Counted from the first letter of the stretch, positions 17,657-26,041 are shown. The stretch is DNA of 64,000 nt from Jeotgalibacillus soli (GCF_000829435.1 NZ_JXRP01000018.1:496001-560000); one strand, 5' to 3'. Translations and numbers: made by a program. Notes: generated by a model not told the origin, from the letters alone.

Positions 17657-18367
17657 ATGACAAAAACGATATTTTTATGGTTTATTGCAGTAAGTATGTT
17701 AACAGGCGGCACATTATTAGAGGATACGGAACCGGAGTCATCATTAGCTTATATACAAGGAACCGTCACAAATGTTGTCGACGGAGATACAGTTGATGTA
17801 AAAATGGGGGATGGTGCAGAAGAGCGGGTTCGTCTATTATTAATCGATACACCGGAAACAAAACATCCACGCTTAGGTGTACAGCCTTTTGGACCTGAAG
17901 CCTCTGCTTTTACGGAAGAGAATCTTGATGGTCAGGAGATCGAACTTGAACTTGACGTGTCAGAACGTGACCGCTACGGTCGGGTGCTTGCATACATATG
18001 GCTTGATGGAGAACTATTTAATGAAGAGTTAGTTCGGCAAGGCCTGGCGCGAGTCGCTATTTATCCACCTGATATTAAATATGTAGATCGTTTTGAAGAA
18101 GTGCAGAAAGAAGCACAGCATGCTGCAGTTGGGATATGGTCTATAGAAGACTATGTATCGGATCGAGGCTTTGATGGTGAAATAGAATCAGAGGAAGAAG
18201 AGCTGACACAAGAAGAAGGCTGCTTAATAAAAGGAAATATTAACAGCAGCGGCAATAAAATTTACCATGAGCCATACACAAGAAATTATGAACAAACAAT
18301 TCCTGAGGCTTGGTTCTGTACAGTAGAGGAAGCGGAAGCAGCAGGCTTTCGTGCCCCTAGAAATTAG
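17657..18367 (+). CDS. Secreted thermonuclease (SNase family)
   Basis: The 236-residue protein begins with a short signal sequence ([16 protein letters not shown]) and carries the staphylococcal-nuclease domain: [21 protein letters not shown] (about residues 60-73), the [13 protein letters not shown] strand with catalytic arginine, and [14 protein letters not shown]. The enzyme cleaves DNA and RNA with calcium. A Cys-containing C-terminal domain follows ([19 protein letters not shown] ... [16 protein letters not shown]), seen in several secreted Bacillus nucleases, with two cysteines that may form a disulfide. It is comparable to B. subtilis YncB. AAGGAGAG precedes the ATG; it lies 22 bases after the upstream terminator. 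Confidence 0.9.
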   Translation: MTKTIFLWFIAVSMLTGGTLLEDTEPESSLAYIQGTVTNVVDGDTVDVKMGDGAEERVRLLLIDTPETKHPRLGVQPFGPEASAFTEENLDGQEIELELDVSERDRYGRVLAYIWLDGELFNEELVRQGLARVAIYPPDIKYVDRFEEVQKEAQHAAVGIWSIEDYVSDRGFDGEIESEEEELTQEEGCLIKGNINSSGNKIYHEPYTRNYEQTIPEAWFCTVEEAEAAGFRAPRN

Positions 18368-18392
18368 TACACAGAAAGGTAAAACAAAACAA

Positions 18393-18421
18393 TTGATTTA
18401 TCAGAAATACGGGTGTATTAT
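18393..18421 (+). promoter_or_regulatory. Sigma-A promoter driving a candidate non-coding RNA
   Basis: TTGATT (18393-18398) and TATTAT (18416-18421) are spaced by exactly 17 bases. The next coding region starts 350 bases later, past a terminator, so this promoter serves the intervening structured RNA. Confidence 0.65.
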
Positions 18422-18426
18422 ATAAA

Positions 18427-18686
18427 AACAGGCTGCGCTGTTCGTACTTATAATAAAGTTTTAACCTTTAAGCTGTAATAGGGAGTTTTACATCGAAACA
18501 GAAATGTCATGCCTCCTTAGAAGAGGACGACAGGATGGTTTTTGCGAACACCCACTTTGAGGAGTGGTGGTTTAAAACTTTCTTACTAATTATACGGCAA
18601 TTGCGGCTTGCAATATTTCATTCAATTTCACTTGATGTTTTAGGACAGATATAAACCAGTTTCCTTTATAGGTGACTGGTTTTTTC
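18427..18686 (+). ncRNA. Candidate structured non-coding RNA between nuclease and ppiB genes
   Basis: This 260-base stretch lies between a sigma-A promoter and a terminator (AACCAGT 18654-18660 with ACTGGTT 18675-18681, then T-run) and has no good open frame. A long-range stem joins AAAGTTTTAACC (18455-18466) with GGTTTAAAACTTT (18569-18581), one bulge. Inside it lie two hairpins: one built of AAAC/GTTT, TGTC/GACA and CCTC/GAGG steps (about 18496-18543), and one with CCCACT/AGTGG (about 18551-18568). The layout is a three-way junction. It does not match the consensus of T-box, M-box, SRP RNA or tmRNA as I know them; a 6S-like RNA or an unnamed sRNA are possible. ppiB appears to have its own -10 (TATGAT, 18733-18738). 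Confidence 0.5.
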
Positions 18687-18777
18687 TTTATAGAGGAAAG
18701 GCACTTTTTGTGCTTTCAGCGATTAATAATGGTATGATAAAGACTGATTAATTTTAGGTGAAAAGGAGATGCTTTAA

Positions 18778-19212
18778 ATGACTAAAACAGGATACATAGA
18801 GTTAACGAATGGAAGTAAAATCAATTTTGAACTATATCCGGAGGAAGCTCCAGGCACAGTTGCAAACTTTGAGAAATTAGCAAATGAGGGCTTTTATGAT
18901 GGCTTAAACTTCCACCGTGTCATTCCAGGATTTGTAAGTCAAGGTGGCTGTCCGAATAAAAATGGCACAGGCGGTCCAGGCTATACCATTAAATGTGAGA
19001 CAGAAGGAAATCCTCATACTCACGTTGCGGGTTCATTATCTATGGCACATGCAGGCAGAAATACAGGCGGAAGCCAATTTTTTGTTGTACATGAACCACA
19101 GCCTCACTTAAATGGTGTTCATACTGTTTTTGGTAAAGTTACAGATGGCTTAGAGCATGCTCTTACAATGGAGCAGGGTGCAGGAATAAATACAATTAAA
19201 ATATCTGAGTAA
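18778..19212 (+). CDS. ppiB: Peptidyl-prolyl cis-trans isomerase, cyclophilin type
   Basis: The 144-residue protein is a cytoplasmic single-domain cyclophilin. The active-site segments are present: [13 protein letters not shown] (about residues 45-57) with the catalytic arginine, [23 protein letters not shown] and [11 protein letters not shown]. It catalyses proline isomerisation during protein folding. Length equals B. subtilis PpiB. AAAAGGAGAT lies upstream of the ATG. It is monocistronic, with a terminator at 19221. Confidence 0.95.
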   Translation: MTKTGYIELTNGSKINFELYPEEAPGTVANFEKLANEGFYDGLNFHRVIPGFVSQGGCPNKNGTGGPGYTIKCETEGNPHTHVAGSLSMAHAGRNTGGSQFFVVHEPQPHLNGVHTVFGKVTDGLEHALTMEQGAGINTIKISE

Positions 19213-19220
19213 TCCCATTA

Positions 19221-19246
19221 GGAGAGCAGAAATGCTCTCCTTTTTT
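19221..19246 (+). terminator. Intrinsic terminator after ppiB
   Basis: GGAGAGCA (19221-19228) pairs with TGCTCTCC (19233-19240), loop GAAA, followed by TTTTTT. It lies between convergent genes. Confidence 0.93.
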
Positions 19247-19940
19247 ATATTTGATCATCCCAGGTATCGACATAAAGAGATCCGTCCTGCTGAATTTCCG
19301 CATAAAAGACGTCTGAAATAGACGTAACGCCAGCTTGCTCCAACTGATGCTTGAGCCAATTTATATCCAGTTGTAACGCTGTTAGATTTCGTTTGTTTAC
19401 TTTACCATCGGAAATAATTTCAGTTGCAATTGGAAAAATATTCTTAGCTGTTTTCTTAATTTTTAAATCGTCCTTCGTTACAGCCTCTTTGAATTTTTTT
19501 TTCATAACAGATAACGTGCCGTCTATTTCAAAAATGGCATATTCAACATCTGTTATTGAAAAGATATCATGTTTTCTCAGCAGTGAATTGAAAGTGTTGA
19601 TATCCATACGAGCCTTACGGAGAGTTTTTTCCATCACCATTCCGTTTTTTATTAGAATGAATGGCTCTCCTTCAATAAGTCTCCGTGTTTTCTTTGACTT
19701 TAAAGAAATAAATTCTGTTAAAATTGTTAGTAATGCCCATCCTGTCAGCGCAGCGATTCCATTCCGTATACTTGAGTGTGGGTTTACGACCAGGTGTGAA
19801 GCGATTGAACCGATCGTAATGGCTGATACAAAATTGATAAAGCTCATTTCGCTAATTTCTTTTCGCCCAATCATTCTGGTTAATAATAAAAGAATAAAGT
19901 ACGATAAGAGGACCCTAACAATCAATTCTAAAAGATCCAT
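19245..19940 (-). CDS. DUF421 membrane protein (YetF/YdfS family)
   Basis: The 231-residue protein has three N-terminal membrane segments containing the family signature LLLTRMIGRKEISEMSFINFV (here described from residue 18 on) and ITIGSIASHLV. Two copies of the cytosolic DUF421 alpha/beta unit follow, each with a (I/F)xxDGxLxV motif (EIDGTLSVMKK, QQDGSLYVDTW). Members include YetF and relatives in spore inner membranes; the biochemical role is not established. ATG 19940 follows AAAGGTGA. It is convergent with ppiB and stands alone. Confidence 0.9.
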   Translation of the reverse strand: MDLLELIVRVLLSYFILLLLTRMIGRKEISEMSFINFVSAITIGSIASHLVVNPHSSIRNGIAALTGWALLTILTEFISLKSKKTRRLIEGEPFILIKNGMVMEKTLRKARMDINTFNSLLRKHDIFSITDVEYAIFEIDGTLSVMKKKFKEAVTKDDLKIKKTAKNIFPIATEIISDGKVNKRNLTALQLDINWLKHQLEQAGVTSISDVFYAEIQQDGSLYVDTWDDQI

Positions 19941-20225
19941 ATCAAATTCACCTTTTTATTTCATTCTTGAGCAAAAGAAGAAAAAATATTCAGCCATGAT
20001 CAAGTAGGGGACATTATTTTTCCTATATGTAGAAGGATCTTAGTTGTCTAGAAAAAGTATAAAAATATATTAATAAATTATTTGAAAAATAGCATTCAAA
20101 AGAAAGAGACTGCAAGAAGCAGTCCCATCTTATCAAAAAATGTGGATCGTGTATCAAACACAAGATTTTAAAGTCCTAAGCAGACCTTTATCCTTAAAGA
20201 TAAAGGTCTGGGTATCATTAGGATA
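19941..20225 (-). other. Gap with two minus-strand hairpins
   Basis: No gene seen. GACTGC/GCAGTC (20108-20124) followed on the minus strand by a pyrimidine run looks like a weak terminator. A stronger stem, CAGACCTTTATC/GATAAAGGTCTG (about 20181-20210), lies just downstream of the YjcZ-type genes on the minus strand but lacks a T-run. Confidence 0.5.
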
Positions 20226-20312
20226 TTACCAAATTCGACAAGAGCAGCCAATAATGATAAGCAGCACAAATAACACAATGATTAATGCAAATCCGCTTCC
20301 CCAGCCATCCAT
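20226..20312 (-). CDS. YjcZ family sporulation protein, short form
   Basis: The 28-residue frame reads [13 protein letters not shown] then a hydrophobic run and a CSCRIW end. It is a single membrane helix preceded by Gly/Trp, the pattern of the tiny YjcZ-type sporulation proteins of bacilli. GGAGGTG precedes the ATG. It is 38 bases downstream of a longer Gly/Tyr-rich member on the same strand. The same long-then-short arrangement occurs three more times in this window. Confidence 0.85.
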   Translation of the reverse strand: MDGWGSGFALIIVLFVLLIIIGCSCRIW

Positions 20313-20350
20313 TTAGAACACCTCCACTCATGTATATCTTTTATAGTTAA

Positions 20351-20503
20351 TTACCATTTAACGAAAGTTGCGCCAACAATGATCAATAGAATGAACAAGA
20401 CAATAATTAGCGCAAATCCGGAACCAAATCCACCACAACCTCCACCATAACCGTAAGCTGGGTAAGCGGGGCCACAACTACCATAGCCATATCCACCAAA
20501 CAT
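20351..20503 (-). CDS. YjcZ family sporulation protein, long Gly/Tyr-rich form
   Basis: The 50-residue protein has a Gly/Tyr/Cys-rich head ([20 protein letters not shown]) and a C-terminal membrane helix ([17 protein letters not shown]) typical of YjcZ-type sporulation proteins. A GGGGGTG sequence precedes the ATG. It is the upstream partner of the short form at 20226-20312 and probably expressed in the sporulating cell; the molecular role is unknown. Confidence 0.85.
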   Translation of the reverse strand: MFGGYGYGSCGPAYPAYGYGGGCGGFGSGFALIIVLFILLIIVGATFVKW

Positions 20504-20837
20504 AACATCACACCCCCAATTCAAATGGTGAGAAAGAAAATAGCTTTCTTAATTTAAATTATGTTTAAAATAAGGAGATGTACTAGACGTATTACACGGT
20601 TCACAGAAAAATTCAATAATTTATTTTCATGCATCATACCTTTTGTGATGTGAAAATAAATACGAAAACTGGTTAAGAGAAGGACCAGCAGCTAGTATGC
20701 TGTAGGTCCAACATTCTATAATGAACTTTGAAACGCTCAATTGAAACGTATGCGATGATGGAAAAAGTGGTATGAACATTGTTCATGCTGCAAAAAAACA
20801 GCAATCATTTGAAGCATTAGTAGTTGATCTTAAAGAC

Positions 20838-21188
20838 TTAGTAATAATATCCTCCGTATGGATAGTAAGGATAACCATATGCAGGATATCCGTAACCATA
20901 GCCGTATGGAGATAACAAAGAACCAGCTAATAATCCTCCTGTAAATCCACCTAAAAACGGTGCGCCAAAACCAAACCCGCCAAATGGTCTGCCAAACCCG
21001 AAAGGACGTCCAAACCCTCCAAACCCTCCAAACCCTCCAAACCCAAAAGGTCTGCCAAATCCACCAAATCCAAAAGGTCTTCCGAATCCACCAAATCCAA
21101 ATGGCCTACCAAAAATTCTCTCTTCTGAATTGCTTGCTTCATTCTCGTAAGGATTAACCTGTGATAAAGAATAAATATTTGAATTCAT
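20838..21188 (-). CDS. Phe-Gly/Arg-Pro repeat protein, probable spore coat component
   Basis: The 116-residue protein has an ordinary N-terminus (MNSNIYSLSQVNPYENEASNSEE), then about 50 residues of GFGGFGRPF repeats, a hydrophobic link (FLGGFTGGLLAGSLL) and a Tyr/Pro/Gly tail (YGYGYPAYGYPYYPYGGYYY, 20 residues). The DNA repeats at 9- and 18-base periods. Low complexity and aromatic/Gly content are typical of spore coat and crust proteins of bacilli, and it lies beside YjcZ-type genes. GGGGGGTAA precedes the ATG. No enzymatic function is expected. Repeat number is likely to vary among strains. Confidence 0.75.
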   Translation of the reverse strand: MNSNIYSLSQVNPYENEASNSEERIFGRPFGFGGFGRPFGFGGFGRPFGFGGFGGFGGFGRPFGFGRPFGGFGFGAPFLGGFTGGLLAGSLLSPYGYGYGYPAYGYPYYPYGGYYY

Positions 21189-21586
21189 TTAAATTACCCC
21201 CCATTTTAAATTTGTGTACATTAAAGCTTATGCAATTATTGATATACATTCTTGGGTAAGTATCCTGTCTATAAGGAATATGGGTGATTATTGTGATTTG
21301 AAAAAACTATGTATTTGTTTCTTAAAGATTGCCAAATCAATTGTTGATTTCTTCACAGACGATATATATGTAAGAACTTGATGTATTTTGTGCTTCTGAT
21401 CTATATAGGAAATGCATTGCAGTCACTCTGGAGGAGAAAAACTAAAGGGGAGCGGTTGAATATGTATTTTCTCAGCATTCACGCTGATCCTACCCGTATC
21501 GTTTTCATTTCTAAATTAGTGGTTAGAGTTTGATTAAAAAATAAAAATAGCCATATATGGTAAAACCAAACAGGCTATTTTTGTTC
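21189..21586. other. Gap with a possible micro-ORF
   Basis: Mostly unassigned. On the plus strand a 25-codon frame (21456-21533, starting MNMYFLSIHADPTR) follows a good AGGGGAG site and is preceded by GGAGGAG, but no family is recognised. A bidirectional hairpin occupies 21543-21582. Confidence 0.35.
21543..21582 (-). terminator. Terminator for the minus-strand gene pair
   Basis: AAAAATAGCC (21543-21552) pairs with GGCTATTTTT (21573-21582) across an 20-base loop that can pair further (TGGT/ACCA). On the minus strand it follows the stop of the small gene by a few bases and ends in T5. Confidence 0.8.
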
Positions 21587-21712
21587 TTAAATTTTTGGGG
21601 TATCACTTTCTTTAATTTGTGTAAAAAAGAAAATAAATATGAGGATAGGGGCACCAATTAAGAATAAAGTCTCTTTTGAAGGAGAAAATGATGGTAAATC
21701 CGATAAAGCCAT
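21587..21712 (-). CDS. Small single-helix membrane protein
   Basis: The 41-residue frame starts MALSDLPSFSPSKETLF and has one membrane helix (LIGAPILIFIFFFTQ) and a short charged tail. Its ATG overlaps the stop of the upstream gene (TAATG), and AAAGGAG lies eight bases before it within that gene's last codons. The tight coupling suggests that the two products work together. No family is recognised. Confidence 0.65.
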   Translation of the reverse strand: MALSDLPSFSPSKETLFLIGAPILIFIFFFTQIKESDTPKI

Positions 21713-22170
21713 TAAGGCCACTCCTTTTTTAATATATTTAATATCCTTGAATCTACTTTAAAGTGTTTAGAAATATTATCTCTCATAAACTCATAATCCT
21801 TTTGGAGATAAGGTAAGGCAGGCACACGTTTAGCCACTCCGAAAATAGGACCTGTTACATCGATAGAAAATCTACCAGGTCCTACTAATATGCTCGTAAC
21901 GCCAATTTCATCAATGAGTAATAAAATTGCAAGAATGATATCAATAATGTCGATTAACATGGTGGAAAAAACATTTCCATTTAAACCCTCTAACCGTTCA
22001 TTTCTTAAAAGAGGACCGCTTAAAGAGGGGACAAATCCACCTGGATTAACAAATATTCCGACAATTGTAATTTGTCCGGTCATTAATAGTGCTGCTGTGA
22101 CAAGATTGAGATCTCGCTGCAGAGAAGCAATGATTTGCAAATCTTTCTGAATTTTACTCTTTTCGTCCAT
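21712..22170 (-). CDS. Hydrophobic protein of unknown function
   Basis: The 152-residue protein starts with a charged helix (MDEKSKIQKDLQIIASLQRD), then alternates hydrophobic strands and two internal copies of a similar unit: TIVGIFVNPGGFVPSLSGPLL and SILVGPGRFSIDVTGPIFG (21 and 19 residues, both of form VGxxxxPGxF...xGP). A very hydrophobic helix (LIDIIDIILAILLLIDEIG) lies between. The paired units suggest an internal duplication. ATG 22170 is preferred over the upstream GTG at 22179 because of the AGAGGAAG site. Not recognised; it forms an operon with the small membrane protein. Confidence 0.65.
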   Translation of the reverse strand: MDEKSKIQKDLQIIASLQRDLNLVTAALLMTGQITIVGIFVNPGGFVPSLSGPLLRNERLEGLNGNVFSTMLIDIIDIILAILLLIDEIGVTSILVGPGRFSIDVTGPIFGVAKRVPALPYLQKDYEFMRDNISKHFKVDSRILNILKKEWP

Positions 22171-22179
22171 AATCCTCAC

Positions 22180-22595
22180 TTCCTCTTACGTACTCCTTTT
22201 TTATTCTATTCAAAATCAAGAAAAGTTGTGAAAGACAATATAGTTTTGGTGCGAGCATTGTACACATTAATTCAACCACCATGAGGACATGTGTTTGAAG
22301 CGGTACTCGAGCCCTTTAATAGGTCAATCGCTATATTAATAAATGATTCTCTTTATATTTCAGATGGAAATATAATTGTAATATAATTATATTTTTTGGG
22401 AAGCGTTTAAAATGGTAGAATACTCTTAGCCTTATTAAAGCATCCGTATTTCATTCATTTTTAGAGGGTAAATAAGTACATCTATTCAATCGAATTATGA
22501 ACGTAGATTAATAGGCTTTGAAAATAAAAGATTAATAATCAAATAAGCTTTTGTAAGAGAATGATTATTGTGTTCGATGAAGAGGAGTTCATACG
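22180..22595. other. Intergenic stretch upstream of the M23 hydrolase
   Basis: No gene and no strong promoter match seen. It is very AT-rich around 22370-22395. The right end carries the GAGGAG site of the next gene. Confidence 0.4.
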
Positions 22596-23882
22596 TTGAA
22601 AAAGTCATTTTGGAGTATACCGATTACAGCCACGCTTCTTCTTGGAAGCATTTCAGGATATGCAGGAACGGTTAAGGCAGAATCTATAGATAGCCTGCAA
22701 AGTAAAATAAATGATATACAGAATGAGCGCGAACAAATAAAAGGAGATATTACGATCAAAGATACGAAGATAAATGAAATGATTTCCAGTCAAAATGAAG
22801 TTACTGCTCAAATTAAACTACTGGATGAAAAGATCCAAGCGGCTACTACCGAAATAGCAGCAGTATCTACTGATATTGAAAAAACAAATGCAGAGATTGA
22901 GAAATTGAGGAAAGAAATTGAAGAATTGAAGAAAAAAATTGAAGAGCGTACCGCTCTTTTAGAAGATCGTGCGCGTGCTATTCAGTTGAGCGGTGGTAAT
23001 GTAAGTTATATCGATGTTCTGCTAGGTGCTGAAAGCTTCAGTAATTTTATTGACCGTTTCTCTGCGGTTAATACGTTAGTTGAAGCAGATCACGAGATTA
23101 TGGAAGAACAGCAAAGAGACAAAGATTCACTTGAAAAAAAGGAAAAAGAAGTACAAGAAAATTTGCAGAAGCTTGAACAAAAAAAAGCAGAACTTGATCG
23201 TTTAAAAGCAGAACTTGATCGCCAAAAAAATGAGAAAGATAATCTGATGGCAGAGCTTGAGGCAAAGCAGAGCGAGCTTGTAGGAGAAAGAACAGAACTT
23301 GAAGAAAAAGACAAAGAGCTTTTAGAATTATCATCAGATGTTGAACAGGAAATTCTTTCAGAGCAGAGTCGTTTAGCGGAGCTTGCACGTCAGCGTGAAG
23401 AAGAAATGGCTGCAGCAGCAACGAGGGAAGTGAGTGTCAGCAGTTCTAATGCTTCAGTGCCTGCTAGTAGTTCAGGCTCTTGGACGTCACCAGCAAGTGG
23501 TGTTATTACGACAGAATTTGGCTATGACGTTTTAAATGGAAAAGAGCGTTATCATTATGGTATGGATATCGCAGCAAGTGTTGGAACTCCAGTTCGTGCA
23601 GCAGGTAGCGGCTATGTAACAAGTGCAAAGGTAAGTAATTCATATGGAAACTGGATCATTTTGACTCATAGTGTAAATGGTCAAACATTTTCTACCGTCT
23701 ATGCTCATCTAAGCAGTATGTCCGTTAGCCAGGGCCAGTATGTTGAAAAAGGACAAGTGATCGGTGGGATGGGAAATACCGGGTATTCATTTGGTACTCA
23801 TCTTCACTTTGAAGTTCACGAAGGAGAGTGGAATGCAGCAAAATCAAATGCAATTAATCCAAGAAAATATGTTTCCTTTTAA
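22596..23882 (+). CDS. Secreted M23 murein hydrolase with coiled coil (EnvC/PcsB-like)
   Basis: The 428-residue protein has a signal peptide (KSFWSIPITATLLLGSISGYAGTVKAE), a long coiled coil (about residues 30-270, heptads rich in Glu, Lys and Ile), a Ser-rich linker and a C-terminal LytM/M23 domain. The zinc motifs HYGMD (about residue 315) and HLHFEVH (about residue 405) are complete, so the peptidase should be active. PcsB-like coiled coils in such proteins bind FtsEX and regulate cell-wall cleavage; that link is known for the family but not shown here. TTG 22596 follows GAGGAG at normal spacing. A terminator closes the gene. Confidence 0.9.
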   Translation: MKKSFWSIPITATLLLGSISGYAGTVKAESIDSLQSKINDIQNEREQIKGDITIKDTKINEMISSQNEVTAQIKLLDEKIQAATTEIAAVSTDIEKTNAEIEKLRKEIEELKKKIEERTALLEDRARAIQLSGGNVSYIDVLLGAESFSNFIDRFSAVNTLVEADHEIMEEQQRDKDSLEKKEKEVQENLQKLEQKKAELDRLKAELDRQKNEKDNLMAELEAKQSELVGERTELEEKDKELLELSSDVEQEILSEQSRLAELARQREEEMAAAATREVSVSSSNASVPASSSGSWTSPASGVITTEFGYDVLNGKERYHYGMDIAASVGTPVRAAGSGYVTSAKVSNSYGNWIILTHSVNGQTFSTVYAHLSSMSVSQGQYVEKGQVIGGMGNTGYSFGTHLHFEVHEGEWNAAKSNAINPRKYVSF

Positions 23883-23888
23883 AGCCAT

Positions 23889-23927
23889 AAAACCTTCGTC
23901 TATCTTTGAATTAGACGAAGGTTTTTT
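23889..23927 (+). terminator. Intrinsic terminator
   Basis: AAAACCTTCGTCTA (23889-23902) pairs perfectly with TAGACGAAGGTTTT (23912-23925), followed by T. It is usable in both directions between convergent genes. Confidence 0.93.
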
Positions 23928-23952
23928 ACGGTTATTTAATAATCACATGTTT

Positions 23953-24888
23953 TTAAATGAAAGGGTCACAATGAGCAATACTTGAATTTTCGATTTGAAT
24001 CGTTGTATGCCGTATTTTGTAGGTTTCCTTCATTTTTTTCATAGCTTGCTGAAGAACATGTTGACTGTCTGCATGGTCTTCAATTAAAAGATGACAGCTT
24101 AAGGAGTCAAGACCTGAGGTAATCGTCCAAATATGAAGATCGTGAACTTCAATCACACCGTCAATACTTTCTAATGTTGCTCTAACCTCTGTCTGATTGA
24201 TTGAAATAGGTGTGCCCTGCATCAAAATATGAATGGAGTGCTTGATTACCCCCCAGCCGCTTTTTAATATTAACAAAGAAACGACGACGGATATAATCGG
24301 ATCAGCAATATACCAGCCGAATAGAAGCATGAATCCCCCGGCAAGAATAGCGCCAACAGATCCCAACGCATCTCCAAGCACGTGCAAGTACGCACTTCGC
24401 AGATTTACATTATTTTTCACATCGCCTTTTCTGAGTAAAAACCATGCGCTTGCCAAATTTGCTAACAGTCCGATGGACGCAATCAGCATCATTTGACCGC
24501 TTGCAACAGTAGGAGGATCAAAAAAACGTGCATAGGCTTCACTAATGATAAATCCAGCAATGATAAACAATGTTACTCCATTAAATAAAGCGGCGAGAAT
24601 TTCGAAGCGATAAAAGCCAAATGTTTTGTTAGGGGATGTGGTTTTTGATGCAAACCATATTGCCACTAAGCTTAAGAGCAAGGAACTGGCATCACTCAGC
24701 ATATGGCCGGCATCCGCTAACAACGCAAGACTATTTGTGATGATCCCTCCAATAAACTCTAGGAACATGATTCCAGTCGTAATAAAAAGAGCAATCAACA
24801 AGCCTTTTTTGTTACCTTCTCTTGCTTCTTCAAAATGATTATGACCATGTGAGTGGCCGTGGTGATCATGGTGGTGATGGTGTCCCAT
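23953..24888 (-). CDS. czcD: Zinc/cadmium/cobalt cation efflux protein (CDF family)
   Basis: The 311-residue protein is a cation diffusion facilitator with a His-rich cytosolic N-terminus (GHHHHHDHHGHSHGHNH), six membrane helices and a C-terminal cytosolic domain. The transport-site HxxxD pairs are in LADAGHMLSD (helix 2) and AYLHVLGD (helix 5). It exports Zn and related ions in exchange for protons or potassium. ATG 24888 is used rather than an upstream in-frame ATG, because AAGGAGG sits eight bases before it and overlaps the end of the regulator gene. It forms an operon with the ArsR-type repressor upstream. Confidence 0.93.
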   Translation of the reverse strand: MGHHHHHDHHGHSHGHNHFEEAREGNKKGLLIALFITTGIMFLEFIGGIITNSLALLADAGHMLSDASSLLLSLVAIWFASKTTSPNKTFGFYRFEILAALFNGVTLFIIAGFIISEAYARFFDPPTVASGQMMLIASIGLLANLASAWFLLRKGDVKNNVNLRSAYLHVLGDALGSVGAILAGGFMLLFGWYIADPIISVVVSLLILKSGWGVIKHSIHILMQGTPISINQTEVRATLESIDGVIEVHDLHIWTITSGLDSLSCHLLIEDHADSQHVLQQAMKKMKETYKIRHTTIQIENSSIAHCDPFI

Positions 24889-24901
24889 ACATCTTTCCTC
24901 C

Positions 24902-25210
24902 TTAGTCACATTCTATATGTGTCAACACTTGATTTAAGATTGTGATAACGTGCTCGTCATCAAAAGTATAGTAAAACGTGTTTCCTTCTCTCCGGAATTT
25001 CACGAGCCGCAAATTTCTCAGAAAGCTTAATTGGTGAGAAACAGCTGATTGTGTCAATTCTAATACCTCTGTAATATGACTGACAGAGCATTCTTCTTGT
25101 GAAAGTAAGTATAATATTTTAATTCTTGTTGGGTCTCCTAATGCCTTGAAAATACGGGATGCTTCATCGACGGTTGCCGGTAATAGGAAATGATGCTCCT
25201 GCTGCTTCAT
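24902..25210 (-). CDS. czrA: ArsR-type metal-sensing repressor, CzrA-like
   Basis: The 102-residue winged-helix protein has the SmtB/ArsR recognition segment SQEECSVSHITEVLELTQSAVSHQL (described from about residue 39) and a C-terminal alpha-5 helix DDEHVITILNQVLTHIECD with the Asp, His, His pattern of the zinc site of CzrA. Metal binding releases DNA and allows czcD expression. The operator is a near-palindrome at its own promoter (25259-25294). It is the first gene of the czrA-czcD operon, a typical zinc-resistance pair of bacilli. Confidence 0.9.
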   Translation of the reverse strand: MKQQEHHFLLPATVDEASRIFKALGDPTRIKILYLLSQEECSVSHITEVLELTQSAVSHQLSFLRNLRLVKFRREGNTFYYTFDDEHVITILNQVLTHIECD

Positions 25211-25258
25211 AATATGACCTCACTTTTAATTATGTAATCGTTCATTTTAATCAAATCC

Positions 25259-25318
25259 AACATAGTATATGAGCATGTGTTCATATACTATGTTATGTTT
25301 CATAAGTACGTTTGTCAA
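25259..25318 (-). promoter_or_regulatory. czrA-czcD promoter with CzrA-type operator
   Basis: On the minus strand TTGACA (25318-25313) and TAACAT (25295-25290) are spaced by 17 bases. A 14-bp inverted repeat (25259-25272 and 25281-25294) with the TATATGA...TCATATA form known for CzrA/SmtB operators overlaps the -10 and start site. This is an autoregulated repressor-operator layout. Confidence 0.8.
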
Positions 25319-25432
25319 CCATCATATACGAATTTTTTTCAATGAGAATTTTAAATTTATAAGTCAAGGCTTCGAATAAACGATTAATTACTAGCCATAC
25401 TAACTCGGTAAAATGAATAGGAGGAATTAGAC

Positions 25433-26041
25433 ATGCAGCAAAATCAAAATCAAAACATGCAAACAGGAAATATGCCTCAAAATGTCAAGCACGGGGGACA
25501 TGAGGTTAATGATGTAATGGAAATGTTAGGTACAATGGTCAGTGTCCTTGATCAATACACCATGTTTCGTCAGCATATAAAAGACCAGGAATTGCTGGGG
25601 ATTTTAGACCGTCAGTATAATTGGATTCAAGATGAATACAATATTACCGTTGAAGCATATAAGACAGGGCAAAAACCTTCGCATTCTAAGACAAGCTACA
25701 ATATGCCGCAGGGCAATGATACGATTTACGGGCTAACTCCTATGGCGCCGATAAAACCAATTCAAGCTATAAATGAAATCAATGACCAGGGGATTTCTAC
25801 ACATATGCTTAACCTGACCAAGTCTTGTGCGACACTCAAAGCAATGACAGCACTTGAAATGACAAATCCAATTATTAGAAGAATGACAGCTGACAGCGTG
25901 GCGAACTGGATTGAAATGGCTTTTGAAACATTCCTTTATCAAAACAAACATCATTACTATCAAGTACCACAATATTCACAAATCGATATGCAGCAGCTAA
26001 CTAATTCCTATGCCCCAGCTGGAAATAAAATGATGCAGTAA
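25433..26041 (+). CDS. Spore coat protein, CotF family
   Basis: The 202-residue protein has a Gln/Asn/Met-rich N-terminus and a CotF-type helical bundle, including NDVMEMLGTMVSVLDQYTMF (20 residues, first helix) and a second ferritin-like helix pair (LKAMTALEMTNPIIRRM, WIEMAFETFLYQNKHHYY). Related proteins such as B. subtilis YhcQ and CotF are found in the spore coat. AGGAGG precedes the ATG. It stands alone with a short terminator. Confidence 0.88.
   Translation: MQQNQNQNMQTGNMPQNVKHGGHEVNDVMEMLGTMVSVLDQYTMFRQHIKDQELLGILDRQYNWIQDEYNITVEAYKTGQKPSHSKTSYNMPQGNDTIYGLTPMAPIKPIQAINEINDQGISTHMLNLTKSCATLKAMTALEMTNPIIRRMTADSVANWIEMAFETFLYQNKHHYYQVPQYSQIDMQQLTNSYAPAGNKMMQ

Noticed and set aside
19351-20007. 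Long plus-strand open frame of 218 codons
   Set aside because: It is antisense to the DUF421 gene and lacks its own ribosome binding site.
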